Below are positions 38,021 to 45,024 of a stretch of DNA of 45,024 nucleotides, in pieces. The notes under the pieces were generated by a model. That model worked only from the letters and a program-made list of their open reading frames with translations. It did no database searches and was not told the DNA's origin. Origin of the DNA: a virus. The DNA is taken from the IMG/VR virus record IMGVR_UViG_3300007623_000013, positions 1 through 45,024 of that record; one strand, given 5' to 3'. A program made the translations under genes and the position numbers. The first letter of the stretch is position 1; each line of letters opens with the position of its first letter.

Positions 38021-38662
38021 ATGCCAGCAAGTATGATACCATCATTTGCCAAAAGAAGTGGTAAGTCTGAAAAAGAAGTTGAAAAACTTTGGCACAAAGC
38101 TAAAGGACTTGCTGCAGACCAAGGTCACACAGAAGAGTATGACTATATTGTAGGTATACTTAAAAGAATGTTAAGACTTAATGAAGATGAACAATTAGAA
38201 GAATCTGCTCAAATTAAATTAGATTTACTTACACAAATAACAAGTAATCTTACAAGTGCTGATGTGTCTAAACTTAAAAGGATTGCTAAAATCTTAGATG
38301 ATGTAGAGGATGTTAACGAGAGTGACATTGACAATACACAAGAAGAAGTAATTACTGAAGAAGTTATATCTGATTATAATGGTTTAACAGTATATGGAGA
38401 CCTTATAACACTTAGTCTTAATAAAGCGAAATATAACAATCTAATGGAGATTGAGGTTAGTGGTAAATTTACATTATCAAACTTAAAATCTGCTGAAAGA
38501 CTTAAAAGTGAATACAGCGAAGAAGATTGGGATACTATTGAAAAAATATGGAACAGACTATCTGAAAAGTACGGTAACAAAATAGAAAAACAAATCAAAA
38601 AGTTTGAGCAAGACTTAAACAACACTATCATTGATATGGAAAAAGAGTTAGAAAAATTCTAA
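38021..38662 (+). CDS. Hypothetical phage protein with SGKSEKEVEKLWHKAK region (213 aa)
   Basis: The N-terminal 55 residues (MPASMIPSFAKRSGKSEKEV, then EKLWHKAKGLAADQ, then YDYIVGILKRMLRLNE) form a block that I recognise from many T4-like and other large phages. There it often occurs at the front of proteins of unknown or head-related role. After LNEDEQLEE, a possible protease site, the rest is helical and acidic. It closes the cassette; a promoter for gene 52 follows. Confidence 0.55.
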   Translation: MPASMIPSFAKRSGKSEKEVEKLWHKAKGLAADQGHTEEYDYIVGILKRMLRLNEDEQLEESAQIKLDLLTQITSNLTSADVSKLKRIAKILDDVEDVNESDIDNTQEEVITEEVISDYNGLTVYGDLITLSLNKAKYNNLMEIEVSGKFTLSNLKSAERLKSEYSEEDWDTIEKIWNRLSEKYGNKIEKQIKKFEQDLNNTIIDMEKELEKF

Positions 38663-38684
38663 CCTTTTCCCCTCTAAACTAAAA

Positions 38685-38706
38685 TTAAGTTAAAATATAC
38701 TATAAT
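38685..38706 (+). promoter_or_regulatory. Early-type promoter of gene 52 (TTAAGT-N10-TATAAT)
   Basis: An exact match to the pattern. A second TATAAT follows at 38711 without a matching box. The gene 52 start lies 29 bases downstream. Confidence 0.66.
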
Positions 38707-38734
38707 ACACTATAATACATTTGAAAGGAATGCT

Positions 38735-40045
38735 TTGAAAATATCTGATTTTTTAAATAATGAACTAGTAGACTATGCTTCATATGATAACTTAAGGTCT
38801 ATTGCAAGTTACATTGACGGTCAAAAGAACTCTAGTAGAAAAATTTTACATACAGTTTTAAAGAAAAACATTAAAGATGAAATAAAAGTAGCACAACTTG
38901 CTAACAAAATGGCAGAGTTCACACAGTACTTACACGGAGATGCTTCAGGTGTAGTTGTTACTATGGCACAAAATTATGTTGGTACAAACAATATGCCATT
39001 ACTTGCTAGAGAAGGTAACTTCGGTACAAGATTTAAACCTGAAGCATCAGCGCCTAGATATATCTATACTATGAAAGAAAAGTATACTGATAGTTTATTT
39101 AATAAAGATGATGAGCCAATTTTAATTAAACAAGAATTTGAAGGTGACGAAATTGAACCTAGATTTTATATTCCGACACTACCTATATTATTACTTAATG
39201 GTTCTATGAACTGTATGACTCCTGGTTTTAGTCAACATATATTACCAAGAAACCCAGATGAAATTAAAGAATATATTAAGTTAAAACTAAATAATAAAGA
39301 CACATCTAATATAATGCTAACACCTTATTTTAAAGGATTTGAAGGTAGTATTAGACAAGGTGCAGAGAGTAATAAATGGGAAATATTAGGTAAGTTTGAA
39401 AGAGTTGGTACTGCAGGTTTAAGAGTAACAGAGCTACCTACTAATTGGGACTTAAAAAAGTACACAAAATTTTTAGACGAATTAATAGATAAAAAAGTAA
39501 TTAAAGACTTTAAAGATAAATGTGAAAATGACAATTTTTCTTTTGAAATTAGAGCAGACCAAAAGTTTTTAAAATTACCAGATGAAAAAATATTAGAAAA
39601 ACTAAAGCTTATTAAAAAAGAAAGTGAACAGTATAATGCTATCGATGAAAACAATAAAATGAGATTGTTTGAAGGTGTACACGATATATTAGATAGTTTT
39701 ATTGAAATTAAACGAGAGTATATACAAAAAAGAAAAGATTATCAATTAAGTGTACTTAAAGATAAAATGAATATTGAAGCATCTAAATACTTGTTTATTA
39801 AACATATTAACGAAGGTGATATTGTAATAAATAAAAAGAGTAAACAAGAAATTATAGACCAACTAGAAGAGTATGAAAGAATTATACATAAAGATGGTAC
39901 ATATGATTATTTACTTAATATGAGTATATATAAATTAACATTAGAAGAAATGAATAAAGCTAAAGAAAGTATTATGACTATGAAAGAAGAATATAAGTAT
40001 TTAAGTTCATCTAGTGTAGAGGATATATGGTTACGAGAAATCTAA
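38735..40045 (+). CDS. 52: DNA topoisomerase II medium subunit (gp52)
   Basis: The 436-residue protein matches the GyrA/ParC-type cleavage subunit. SYIDGQKNSSRKILHTVL (near 27-44) is the DG.K.SSRK winged-helix motif, then QYLHGDASGVVVTMAQNYVG follows, and APRYIYTMKEKY near 106-117 carries the DNA-cleaving Tyr. A long C-terminal coiled region follows (EIKREYIQKRKDYQLSVLKD). The start is TTG at 38735 because AAAGGAA lies just upstream and the nearby ATG at 38730 opens onto a stop. It partners the large subunit at 34773. Confidence 0.9.
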   Translation: MKISDFLNNELVDYASYDNLRSIASYIDGQKNSSRKILHTVLKKNIKDEIKVAQLANKMAEFTQYLHGDASGVVVTMAQNYVGTNNMPLLAREGNFGTRFKPEASAPRYIYTMKEKYTDSLFNKDDEPILIKQEFEGDEIEPRFYIPTLPILLLNGSMNCMTPGFSQHILPRNPDEIKEYIKLKLNNKDTSNIMLTPYFKGFEGSIRQGAESNKWEILGKFERVGTAGLRVTELPTNWDLKKYTKFLDELIDKKVIKDFKDKCENDNFSFEIRADQKFLKLPDEKILEKLKLIKKESEQYNAIDENNKMRLFEGVHDILDSFIEIKREYIQKRKDYQLSVLKDKMNIEASKYLFIKHINEGDIVINKKSKQEIIDQLEEYERIIHKDGTYDYLLNMSIYKLTLEEMNKAKESIMTMKEEYKYLSSSSVEDIWLREI

Positions 40046-40057
40046 GAGAGGTGTAAC

Positions 40058-41008
40058 ATTTATTTTAAAGAAGACAACGAAACTTACAATAACTTATCAG
40101 AGTTTAAGGATATTGATTATATAAATGGTGGTATAAAAAGAGTTGTAAACATTGAAAATTACAATGAAAAGTATATACACGACCAATTAGTAGAGTTTAA
40201 AGAACTTATAATGTCAATGAGACCTTATATAAAATTTGAAACTACTATGGAATACTTATGGATGGATTCATTAAGTAATATATTTGATTTTGACCTTCAA
40301 TGGAATAATAATCACAAAAGGTCAGAGTATATAAATCTACCTCAAATAGACCAGTCATTGGATAAACTTTACAATTATGTTATATGTTTACGAGGTGGTT
40401 ACCCACAACAAAGAAACACATTTTTAAAAAAAATGGCAATGTTAGACCCGAATACTAAATTAATCGACACTCCGATTGATGGGTTTAAATTCACAATATG
40501 TCCAATGTTTAAAACAATATTTACAGGGGATTTTCATAGATATTGGAATCCATATAATATGATTGACACTGTATCGTATAGTAATTTTAATATTAACCAA
40601 ATTTTGGATATAATAAAAACACAAATACATGATGATGAACAATTAAGACTATACAATTTAATAATAGACGGTAATTTATTTCAACCATATTTAAATAAGA
40701 TGTATGAACATACAAAGGCTGCAGGTAGACAATATTTTGATTTATATGTAGTTGACCCATATATGTTTGATTATTTAAATACACCAGTACAAAAGTGTTA
40801 TTATAAAGTATATGGTTGGAATAAAAGACCAGTACCAAAAGACTTAAATTGTTATGTTTTTGATAATTTAAAGTGGTCAACTGAAGTTAATGTACCTACT
40901 AAAGCAATTGTACTAGAAGATAATATTAATAAAACACTTGCTAAATTACTTACTGGTAAAATTGAAGACATAAAACACTTTATGAATAAACCACTAATAG
41001 ACCCATAG
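40058..41008 (+). CDS. Hypothetical protein with probable ATT start (316 aa)
   Basis: The frame is open from just after the gene 52 stop and in the same frame as gene 52. GAGAGG lies six bases before an ATT at 40058, and the predicted protein between there and the first ATG (40211) looks genuine (YFKEDNETYNNLSEFKDIDY). An ATT start, as used by infC, is therefore likely. The body contains many Trp, Tyr and Asn residues (YLWMDSLSNIFDFDLQWNNN, FTGDFHRYWNPYNM) but no known motif. It precedes uvsY by 11 bases and may belong to the recombination operon. Confidence 0.55.
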   Translation: MYFKEDNETYNNLSEFKDIDYINGGIKRVVNIENYNEKYIHDQLVEFKELIMSMRPYIKFETTMEYLWMDSLSNIFDFDLQWNNNHKRSEYINLPQIDQSLDKLYNYVICLRGGYPQQRNTFLKKMAMLDPNTKLIDTPIDGFKFTICPMFKTIFTGDFHRYWNPYNMIDTVSYSNFNINQILDIIKTQIHDDEQLRLYNLIIDGNLFQPYLNKMYEHTKAAGRQYFDLYVVDPYMFDYLNTPVQKCYYKVYGWNKRPVPKDLNCYVFDNLKWSTEVNVPTKAIVLEDNINKTLAKLLTGKIEDIKHFMNKPLIDP

Positions 41009-41019
41009 AAAGGAAACGA

Positions 41020-41418
41020 ATGGATTTTGATGCTATAAGACAAAGATACAGAGACTTTGTTGATTGGAATAAAGATAATATAGAAGAGCGTATCACAAGA
41101 ACTGCTGGTGAGTACGCATACTATCAAACATTATATATTCAAGTTAGTAAAAAAAAGAATGAATTAGAACAAAAACTAGATGAAATGTGGCATGGTAAAT
41201 GGAAGTACTATAAGTATGAATTTGATGTAGCACTAGATAAATCTGAAATAAAAGGTTTTATTGACAAAGATATTGACATGATAAAATTAAGAGGTCAAAT
41301 AAGTAACCACGAAAGTTATGAAAACTTTTTTAAAGAGTGTATGAAAAATATTGACCAACTTAGATGGGATATGAAGCATTACATACAATACAAACAATTT
41401 ATGGCCGGTATATCATAA
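41020..41418 (+). CDS. uvsY: UvsY-like recombination mediator
   Basis: The 132-residue protein matches UvsY in size and pattern. It has a YAYYQTLYIQVSKKKNELEQ helix, then MWHGKWKYYKYEFD, then IDMIKLRGQISNHESYENFF, and an end in MKHYIQYKQFMAGIS. In T4, UvsY loads the UvsX recombinase onto gp32-coated single strands. It adjoins uvsW, as in T4, with a TAATG overlap. Sequence similarity is weak, and position carries much of the weight. Confidence 0.68.
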   Translation: MDFDAIRQRYRDFVDWNKDNIEERITRTAGEYAYYQTLYIQVSKKKNELEQKLDEMWHGKWKYYKYEFDVALDKSEIKGFIDKDIDMIKLRGQISNHESYENFFKECMKNIDQLRWDMKHYIQYKQFMAGIS

Positions 41419-43136
41419 TGAGAGTATTATGTGAAGATGTAAATGAGTCATATTGTAAATTAGATTTTTCTGAAATAAATGACCCATATAAATTAGCAGA
41501 GCTAAAAGTTATGTTTGCTGACCAACTATCTGCTTTTACAGAAGGATACAAGTTTACACCATCATTTAGAGCAGGATTGTGGGATGGTAAGAAAAACTTT
41601 TATAAAATGGTAGGCGACTTAATGGTATTTCCTAAAGGAATGTGGAAGTACTTAGATAGAAAAGTTTCAAAAAACCTACCAGACATAAACTTTGAGTATA
41701 TGTCTAATACACATTTTGAAACAGTTTCTAAAGAAGATTTTGACACATTCTTAAAGTCACTCCACCTACCATTCCCGCCATATGATTATCAATATGATGC
41801 TGCATTTGAAGCAATCAATTCAGGTAGGATGACAATAGGTGCTGCGACTTCTGCTGGTAAGTCATTTATCATTTATATAATATTTAGATGGATGCTTGAC
41901 AAAGGTATAAAGACTATGCTAGTCGTTCCAAATGTTATGCTTGTGAATCAGATGTACCAAGATTTTGTGGATTATGGGTTCGATGTTATTGAAGATTATA
42001 TTGTAAGAATAGGTGGTGAACACTGTAAAACAATTGAAGAAAAAAGAGAATTGTTTGCTGATAATTTAGAAGGTGGTATGAATATTATTTCCACTTGGCA
42101 GTCACTATACAACTCACCTGATTTATTTAGTACAATTGGTTGTATTATAGTAGATGAGGTTCATAATGCTAAATCTGAGGTATTTTCGGATATTATACTA
42201 CCAGGAGCAATCTCTTCGAAATATAGATTTGGATTGACTGGTACTATGCCACCAGGATATGCTGACAAATTATCAATCTTAGGTGCTATTGGACCACATA
42301 AAAGATTTGTTAATGCTCAAGGACTTATAGACAGAGGGTTAGCAACACCAGTAGAAATTAAAATGTTATTCTTAAATTATTCACAAAAAGATAAAGATGA
42401 AATGAAAGGTATTAAGAAATACCCAGATGAAATCAAATATATAGAGATACATAAAGAAAGAAATAGGCTCATTGCTAAGTACACAAATAAGATTGCTAAA
42501 AGTGGTAATACACTTGTTATGTTTACAAAGGTAGACCATGGAAAGACCCTTATGGAAGAATTTCTTAGGTCAAAATTTGGAATTGATAATCTATTATTTT
42601 TAGATAAAATTACACCAAAATCACTTGAATCTATACCTGAAGAAACTGAAAAGATTTTTGTAAATACAGAATTAAATTCAAGACAAATAGGGTATATTAC
42701 AAAGGCTGGTTTAGACCAAAACATTTTCGAACCATTGTCGAAATATGATGTATTTTTAATTTATGGTGGTATTGCTGATGAAGAAAGAGAACAAATCAGA
42801 AAAATACTTGAGACAAAAGAAGATGCAGTAGTATTTGCATCGTTTGGTACAATGTCAACAGGTGTTTCGATAAAAAGAATACACAACATTATATTAGCAA
42901 GTACAACTAAATCTCCTATTAGACTACAACAGACAGTTGGTAGAGGAATGAGATTACACGACTCAAAAGAATGGGTTAAGATATGGGACTTTATAGATGA
43001 CTTCTCTAGAAGAAATAAAAGTGGGAATGTTATTGAAAATAGTAGAAATCACTGTCTAAAGCATGCAGACGAAAGAATGTCACTTTATTTAGATAATGGT
43101 TACCCTATTGCAGAAGCAGAGATAGAAGTTCCATAA
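41418..43136 (+). CDS. uvsW: UvsW-like recombination/repair helicase
   Basis: The 572-residue protein is a superfamily 2 helicase. It has ATSAGKSFIIYIIF as Walker A (near 142-155), IIVDEVHNAKS as the DEVH box, GLTGTMPPG as motif III, MFTKVDHGKT as motif IV, and LQQTVGRGMRLHD as motif VI. UvsW unwinds branched DNA and R-loops and drives the T4 switch from origin to recombination replication. The ATG at 41418 overlaps the uvsY stop; an earlier in-frame ATG lies inside uvsY and is rejected. The length is normal. Confidence 0.93.
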   Translation: MRVLCEDVNESYCKLDFSEINDPYKLAELKVMFADQLSAFTEGYKFTPSFRAGLWDGKKNFYKMVGDLMVFPKGMWKYLDRKVSKNLPDINFEYMSNTHFETVSKEDFDTFLKSLHLPFPPYDYQYDAAFEAINSGRMTIGAATSAGKSFIIYIIFRWMLDKGIKTMLVVPNVMLVNQMYQDFVDYGFDVIEDYIVRIGGEHCKTIEEKRELFADNLEGGMNIISTWQSLYNSPDLFSTIGCIIVDEVHNAKSEVFSDIILPGAISSKYRFGLTGTMPPGYADKLSILGAIGPHKRFVNAQGLIDRGLATPVEIKMLFLNYSQKDKDEMKGIKKYPDEIKYIEIHKERNRLIAKYTNKIAKSGNTLVMFTKVDHGKTLMEEFLRSKFGIDNLLFLDKITPKSLESIPEETEKIFVNTELNSRQIGYITKAGLDQNIFEPLSKYDVFLIYGGIADEEREQIRKILETKEDAVVFASFGTMSTGVSIKRIHNIILASTTKSPIRLQQTVGRGMRLHDSKEWVKIWDFIDDFSRRNKSGNVIENSRNHCLKHADERMSLYLDNGYPIAEAEIEVP

Positions 43137-43140
43137 CTAC

Positions 43141-43183
43141 AAAAAAATTAAGTAAAATTTGTATATAATTATATATCTCCAAA
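43141..43183. repeat. 43-bp direct repeat, copy 1
   Basis: Identical to 43225-43267 and contains one complete TTAAGT-N10-TATAAT promoter. The copies are 84 bases apart, in the gap between uvsW and gene 45. Confidence 0.88.
43148..43169 (+). promoter_or_regulatory. Early-type promoter of gene 45, upstream copy
   Basis: Exact TTAAGT-N10-TATAAT within the first copy of the 43-bp repeat. Confidence 0.66.
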
Positions 43184-43224
43184 AGGGATACATTATAACA
43201 AATTAAACTTAAGAAAATTTTAAT

Positions 43225-43267
43225 AAAAAAATTAAGTAAAATTTGTATATAATTATATATCTCCAAA
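43225..43267. repeat. 43-bp direct repeat, copy 2
   Basis: Second identical copy; immediately after it, ATATCTC and GAGATAT can pair as a 7-bp hairpin in the leader. Confidence 0.88.
43232..43253 (+). promoter_or_regulatory. Early-type promoter of gene 45, downstream copy
   Basis: Exact TTAAGT-N10-TATAAT within the second copy of the 43-bp repeat, 53 bases before the clamp gene start. Confidence 0.66.
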
Positions 43268-43305
43268 GAAGAGATATTGTTTAAAATGAAAAGGAAACGG
43301 TAAAA

Positions 43306-44007
43306 ATGTTAAATAACGAAACACAAAAAATCTTAAGTGATTTATCTACTATTAGTACAACTGCTATAGTATCACACCCTATTACAGGAGTACAGGACAT
43401 TGATAGAAGTATTGTTGCTTTTATTAATGTAGAAGAACTAGGTGAGGACAAATTTGATGACTTTGGTCTTATGAATATTAATGAGTTCTTAAACTTAATT
43501 TCTTATGTTGATGGTGCTGAAATTGATATTAAAGATAGAATTGCTACTATTAAAAATGATGCCCAGAATGCTAAGTATTATACTACAGACATTTCTATTA
43601 TTGAAGAAGCATATGGTACAAACCCTGCTATTTTAGAAAACATTTCTAAAGCATTTGAAGCTGCAAATTTTGATGTATCTGCTGAACAATTAAGTAAATT
43701 ATCAAAAATTTCAGGGTCATTAAAAGTTAATGATTTAGTAGTTTACCCACAAGATGGTGGAATTGTTTTAGATGTAACTGACAGTACAAAAACTGACACA
43801 AACTCACTTAAAACAACTATTATGGGTGAATGTAATGATGATGATATGAAAATTGTAATTGATATGAATAATATTAAAAAGATTCCAGGTGGTAACTATA
43901 ATATTAAAGTTGCTAAAAATCCTAAATCTGGTTCTTATATTACACTATGGACATCACAAGATTTACCATCTTTACAAATTGTAGTTTCATTAGCTGCTAG
44001 AGACTAG
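43306..44007 (+). CDS. 45: DNA polymerase sliding clamp (gp45)
   Basis: The 233-residue protein agrees with T4 gp45 (228) in length and in region-by-region pattern: an N-terminal helix ETQKILSDLSTIST, then FGLMNINEFLNLISYVDGAE, matching the DLNGFL.ILSLV.D region, then LENISKAFEAANFDVSAEQL, the second-domain entry, and near the end IVIDMNNIKKIPGGNYNIKV, matching the FIINMANMKM..GNYKL region. The clamp tethers the polymerase and also serves late transcription. Two tandem promoters lie upstream and gene 32 downstream. Confidence 0.82.
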   Translation: MLNNETQKILSDLSTISTTAIVSHPITGVQDIDRSIVAFINVEELGEDKFDDFGLMNINEFLNLISYVDGAEIDIKDRIATIKNDAQNAKYYTTDISIIEEAYGTNPAILENISKAFEAANFDVSAEQLSKLSKISGSLKVNDLVVYPQDGGIVLDVTDSTKTDTNSLKTTIMGECNDDDMKIVIDMNNIKKIPGGNYNIKVAKNPKSGSYITLWTSQDLPSLQIVVSLAARD

Positions 44008-44022
44008 TTAGAATTTAAACAA

Positions 44023-44030
44023 TATAAATA
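44023..44030 (+). promoter_or_regulatory. T4-type late promoter of gene 32 (TATAAATA)
   Basis: Exact late consensus 15 bases after the clamp gene stop. RNA from it would begin at about 44036 and carry a leader of about 140 bases before gene 32. Confidence 0.62.
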
Positions 44031-44037
44031 CAGTGTA

Positions 44038-44056
44038 GAATATATACAATATATTC
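44038..44056 (+). other. Hairpin at the 5' end of the gene 32 leader
   Basis: GAATATAT and ATATATTC flank the loop ACA, a perfect 8-bp stem next to the expected late transcript start. T4 gene 32 mRNA also has a 5' structure (a pseudoknot) used for gp32 autoregulation; whether this hairpin forms one is not clear. Confidence 0.5.
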
Positions 44057-44127
44057 TCATTCGTATGAAAATGTTGCAACAATTCGTTTAAAAAGTTAGG
44101 TGTGTTTAAAGATAAACATAAAATTTA

Positions 44128-44163
44128 TAATAATGTATAAAAATCGTTAATAATGTATGAAAA
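44128..44163 (+). repeat. Two 16-base direct repeats before the gene 32 ribosome site
   Basis: The copies at 44128-44143 and 44148-44163 match in 15 of 16 bases (TAATAATGTATAAAAA and TAATAATGTATGAAAA), start 20 bases apart, and lead into AAAAGGAAAAATAAA and the ATG. This unstructured A/U-rich RNA resembles the repressor-binding tract of T4 gene 32. Confidence 0.55.
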
Positions 44164-44175
44164 AGGAAAAATAAA

Positions 44176-45024
44176 ATGAGTGATGTATTTAACTTCGACT
44201 TCGCAAGTCTACAACAAAATTTACAAGCAGGTGCTATTACAGAGAAAAAAGAGTATGGTCCTGATGAAAGATTTTGGAAACTATCAAGAGGGGATGATGA
44301 TACAGGTACTGCTATTATTAGATTAGTAGTTGACGAAAACAGAGTACCATTTGTAAAAGTATTCCACCACCAATTCTCAGTGTATGACCCATCAAAACAA
44401 AAGAAAAGATGGTTTATTGAACCTTCTCCACAAACAATTGGATTACCTTGTCCGGTATCTGAAGAGTGGCAAAGACTGTACAATGAAGGTACAGCAGAAG
44501 CAAAAGAAAGAGCAAAACAATTCTCTAGAAAAATCAAGTATATTACTAATATCAAAGTAATTAATGACCCTGCTAACCCAGAAAACAATGGTAAGTATTT
44601 CTTATGGGAATTTGGAACAAAACTATTAGATAAATTCTTAACAGTTATGAATCCAACAGAAAATGACAGAAAATTAGGTGTACAACCAGTTGAGTTATAT
44701 AACCCAATGGCTGGTGCTAACATTATGTTAAAAATTAAAAAATCTGCTGGTTTCTTTAATTATGATGATACACAAATTATGTCACCAACTGCTGAATACG
44801 AGTCAATGGAATCTGCTATGGCTGAGATTGATGCTAATACACATAAGTTACAAGAGTTCTTAGAACCTACATACTTTAAATCGTATGATGAGTTAAAAGG
44901 TAAAATGCACTTTGTATTAACTGGTACTAAATTAGGTGCTGAAACACAAAATGCACAAGAAGCACAATCAAATGGAACTGATGTGTCAGGTATGACTGTT
45001 AACACTGGAATGCCACCAGCACAA
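44176..45024 (+). CDS. 32: Single-stranded DNA-binding protein gp32, 3' end beyond the window
   Basis: Read to the window end, 283 residues: MSDVFNFDFASLQQNLQAGA, then a gp32-like core (DDTGTAIIRLVVDENRVPFV, VYDPSKQKKRWFIEPSPQ, NPENNGKYFLWEFG, NPMAGANIMLKIKKSAGFFN) and an acidic tail region starting near 280. gp32 coats single strands in replication, recombination and repair. In T4, His64, Cys77, Cys87 and Cys90 bind zinc. Here the CPVC pair reads CPVS and the Cys77 position is not Cys, so zinc binding of the T4 type seems lost. The start follows AAAAGGAAAAATAAA. Confidence 0.9.
   Translation, partial: MSDVFNFDFASLQQNLQAGAITEKKEYGPDERFWKLSRGDDDTGTAIIRLVVDENRVPFVKVFHHQFSVYDPSKQKKRWFIEPSPQTIGLPCPVSEEWQRLYNEGTAEAKERAKQFSRKIKYITNIKVINDPANPENNGKYFLWEFGTKLLDKFLTVMNPTENDRKLGVQPVELYNPMAGANIMLKIKKSAGFFNYDDTQIMSPTAEYESMESAMAEIDANTHKLQEFLEPTYFKSYDELKGKMHFVLTGTKLGAETQNAQEAQSNGTDVSGMTVNTGMPPAQ

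Noticed and set aside
44106-45005. Leftward frames at the window end
   Set aside because: They lie antisense to gene 32 and reflect its codon pattern; gp32 is clearly the real product.

Overview
This window is part of the genome of a T4-like (straboviral-type, contractile-tailed) bacteriophage with very AT-rich DNA. The diagnostic genes are rIIA, rIIB, the type II topoisomerase subunits (39/60 and 52), uvsY, uvsW, the sliding clamp gene 45 and the start of gene 32, together with consensus T4 late promoters (TATAAATA). Three things point to a host in the Campylobacterota (Campylobacter, Arcobacter or Sulfurimonas-like bacteria): the low GC content, TTAAGT-type promoters resembling those described for Campylobacter, and a monoheme cytochrome c that looks like the small periplasmic cytochromes of that group. 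The genus cannot be fixed from this sequence alone.

Layout. From 1 to 3212 there are small unknown genes with a UV-damage endonuclease, a tyrosine-phosphatase-like protein and a DnaJ-type zinc protein. From 3268 to 6769 lie rIIA and rIIB, the latter with a further coding segment in the -1 frame. From 6755 to 13201 is an accessory stretch: a leftward late gene, a GNAT acetyltransferase, a CCA-type tRNA nucleotidyltransferase, an HNH homing endonuclease, small membrane proteins and zinc ribbons. From 13253 to 20183 is a NAD-centred region: NAMPT, NMN adenylyltransferase, a ClpP-like protease, an NAD-kinase-like protein, a macrodomain-like protein and a NadR-like P-loop kinase, interrupted by a leftward GIY-YIG endonuclease. 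From 20239 to 27157 are small genes, a TelA-like gene set, a SLOG-fold protein overlapping a phage GGDEF protein (probable diguanylate cyclase), and acidic and coiled-coil proteins. From 27265 to 34723 are an RlaP-like nucleotidyltransferase, a dNMP-kinase-like enzyme, a leftward endonuclease-like gene, the cytochrome c, FolE and QueD (7-deazaguanine pathway), a phosphoribosyltransferase and a DHH phosphoesterase. From 34773 to the end is the replication and recombination core, with four possible internal head proteins under a late promoter between the two topoisomerase genes.

Regulation. Almost every early-type transcription unit begins with TTAAGT (or a close variant), exactly 10 bases, then TATAAT. 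I count about twenty-three such sites. Late TATAAATA sites lie before all three leftward genes, the HNH gene, several small genes, the head-protein-like cassette and gene 32. The HNH late promoter and start codon lie in opposite arms of one long inverted repeat, as in the timing switch known for T4 homing endonucleases.

How the genes work together. The phage appears to take over the host's small-molecule economy. It has enzymes for NAD+ re-synthesis and phosphorylation (the NAMPT plus NMNAT pair is known in other phages as a counter to NAD-depleting immunity), 7-deazaguanine precursor synthesis, purine salvage, nucleotide-signal chemistry (GGDEF, SLOG, DHH, macrodomain-like) and an electron carrier exported to the periplasm. 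The most unusual items are the cytochrome c cassette, the NAD(P) region, the GGDEF gene and the fixed-spacing promoter family. Two genes (rIIB, queD) continue in the -1 frame, and this must be separated from sequencing error.
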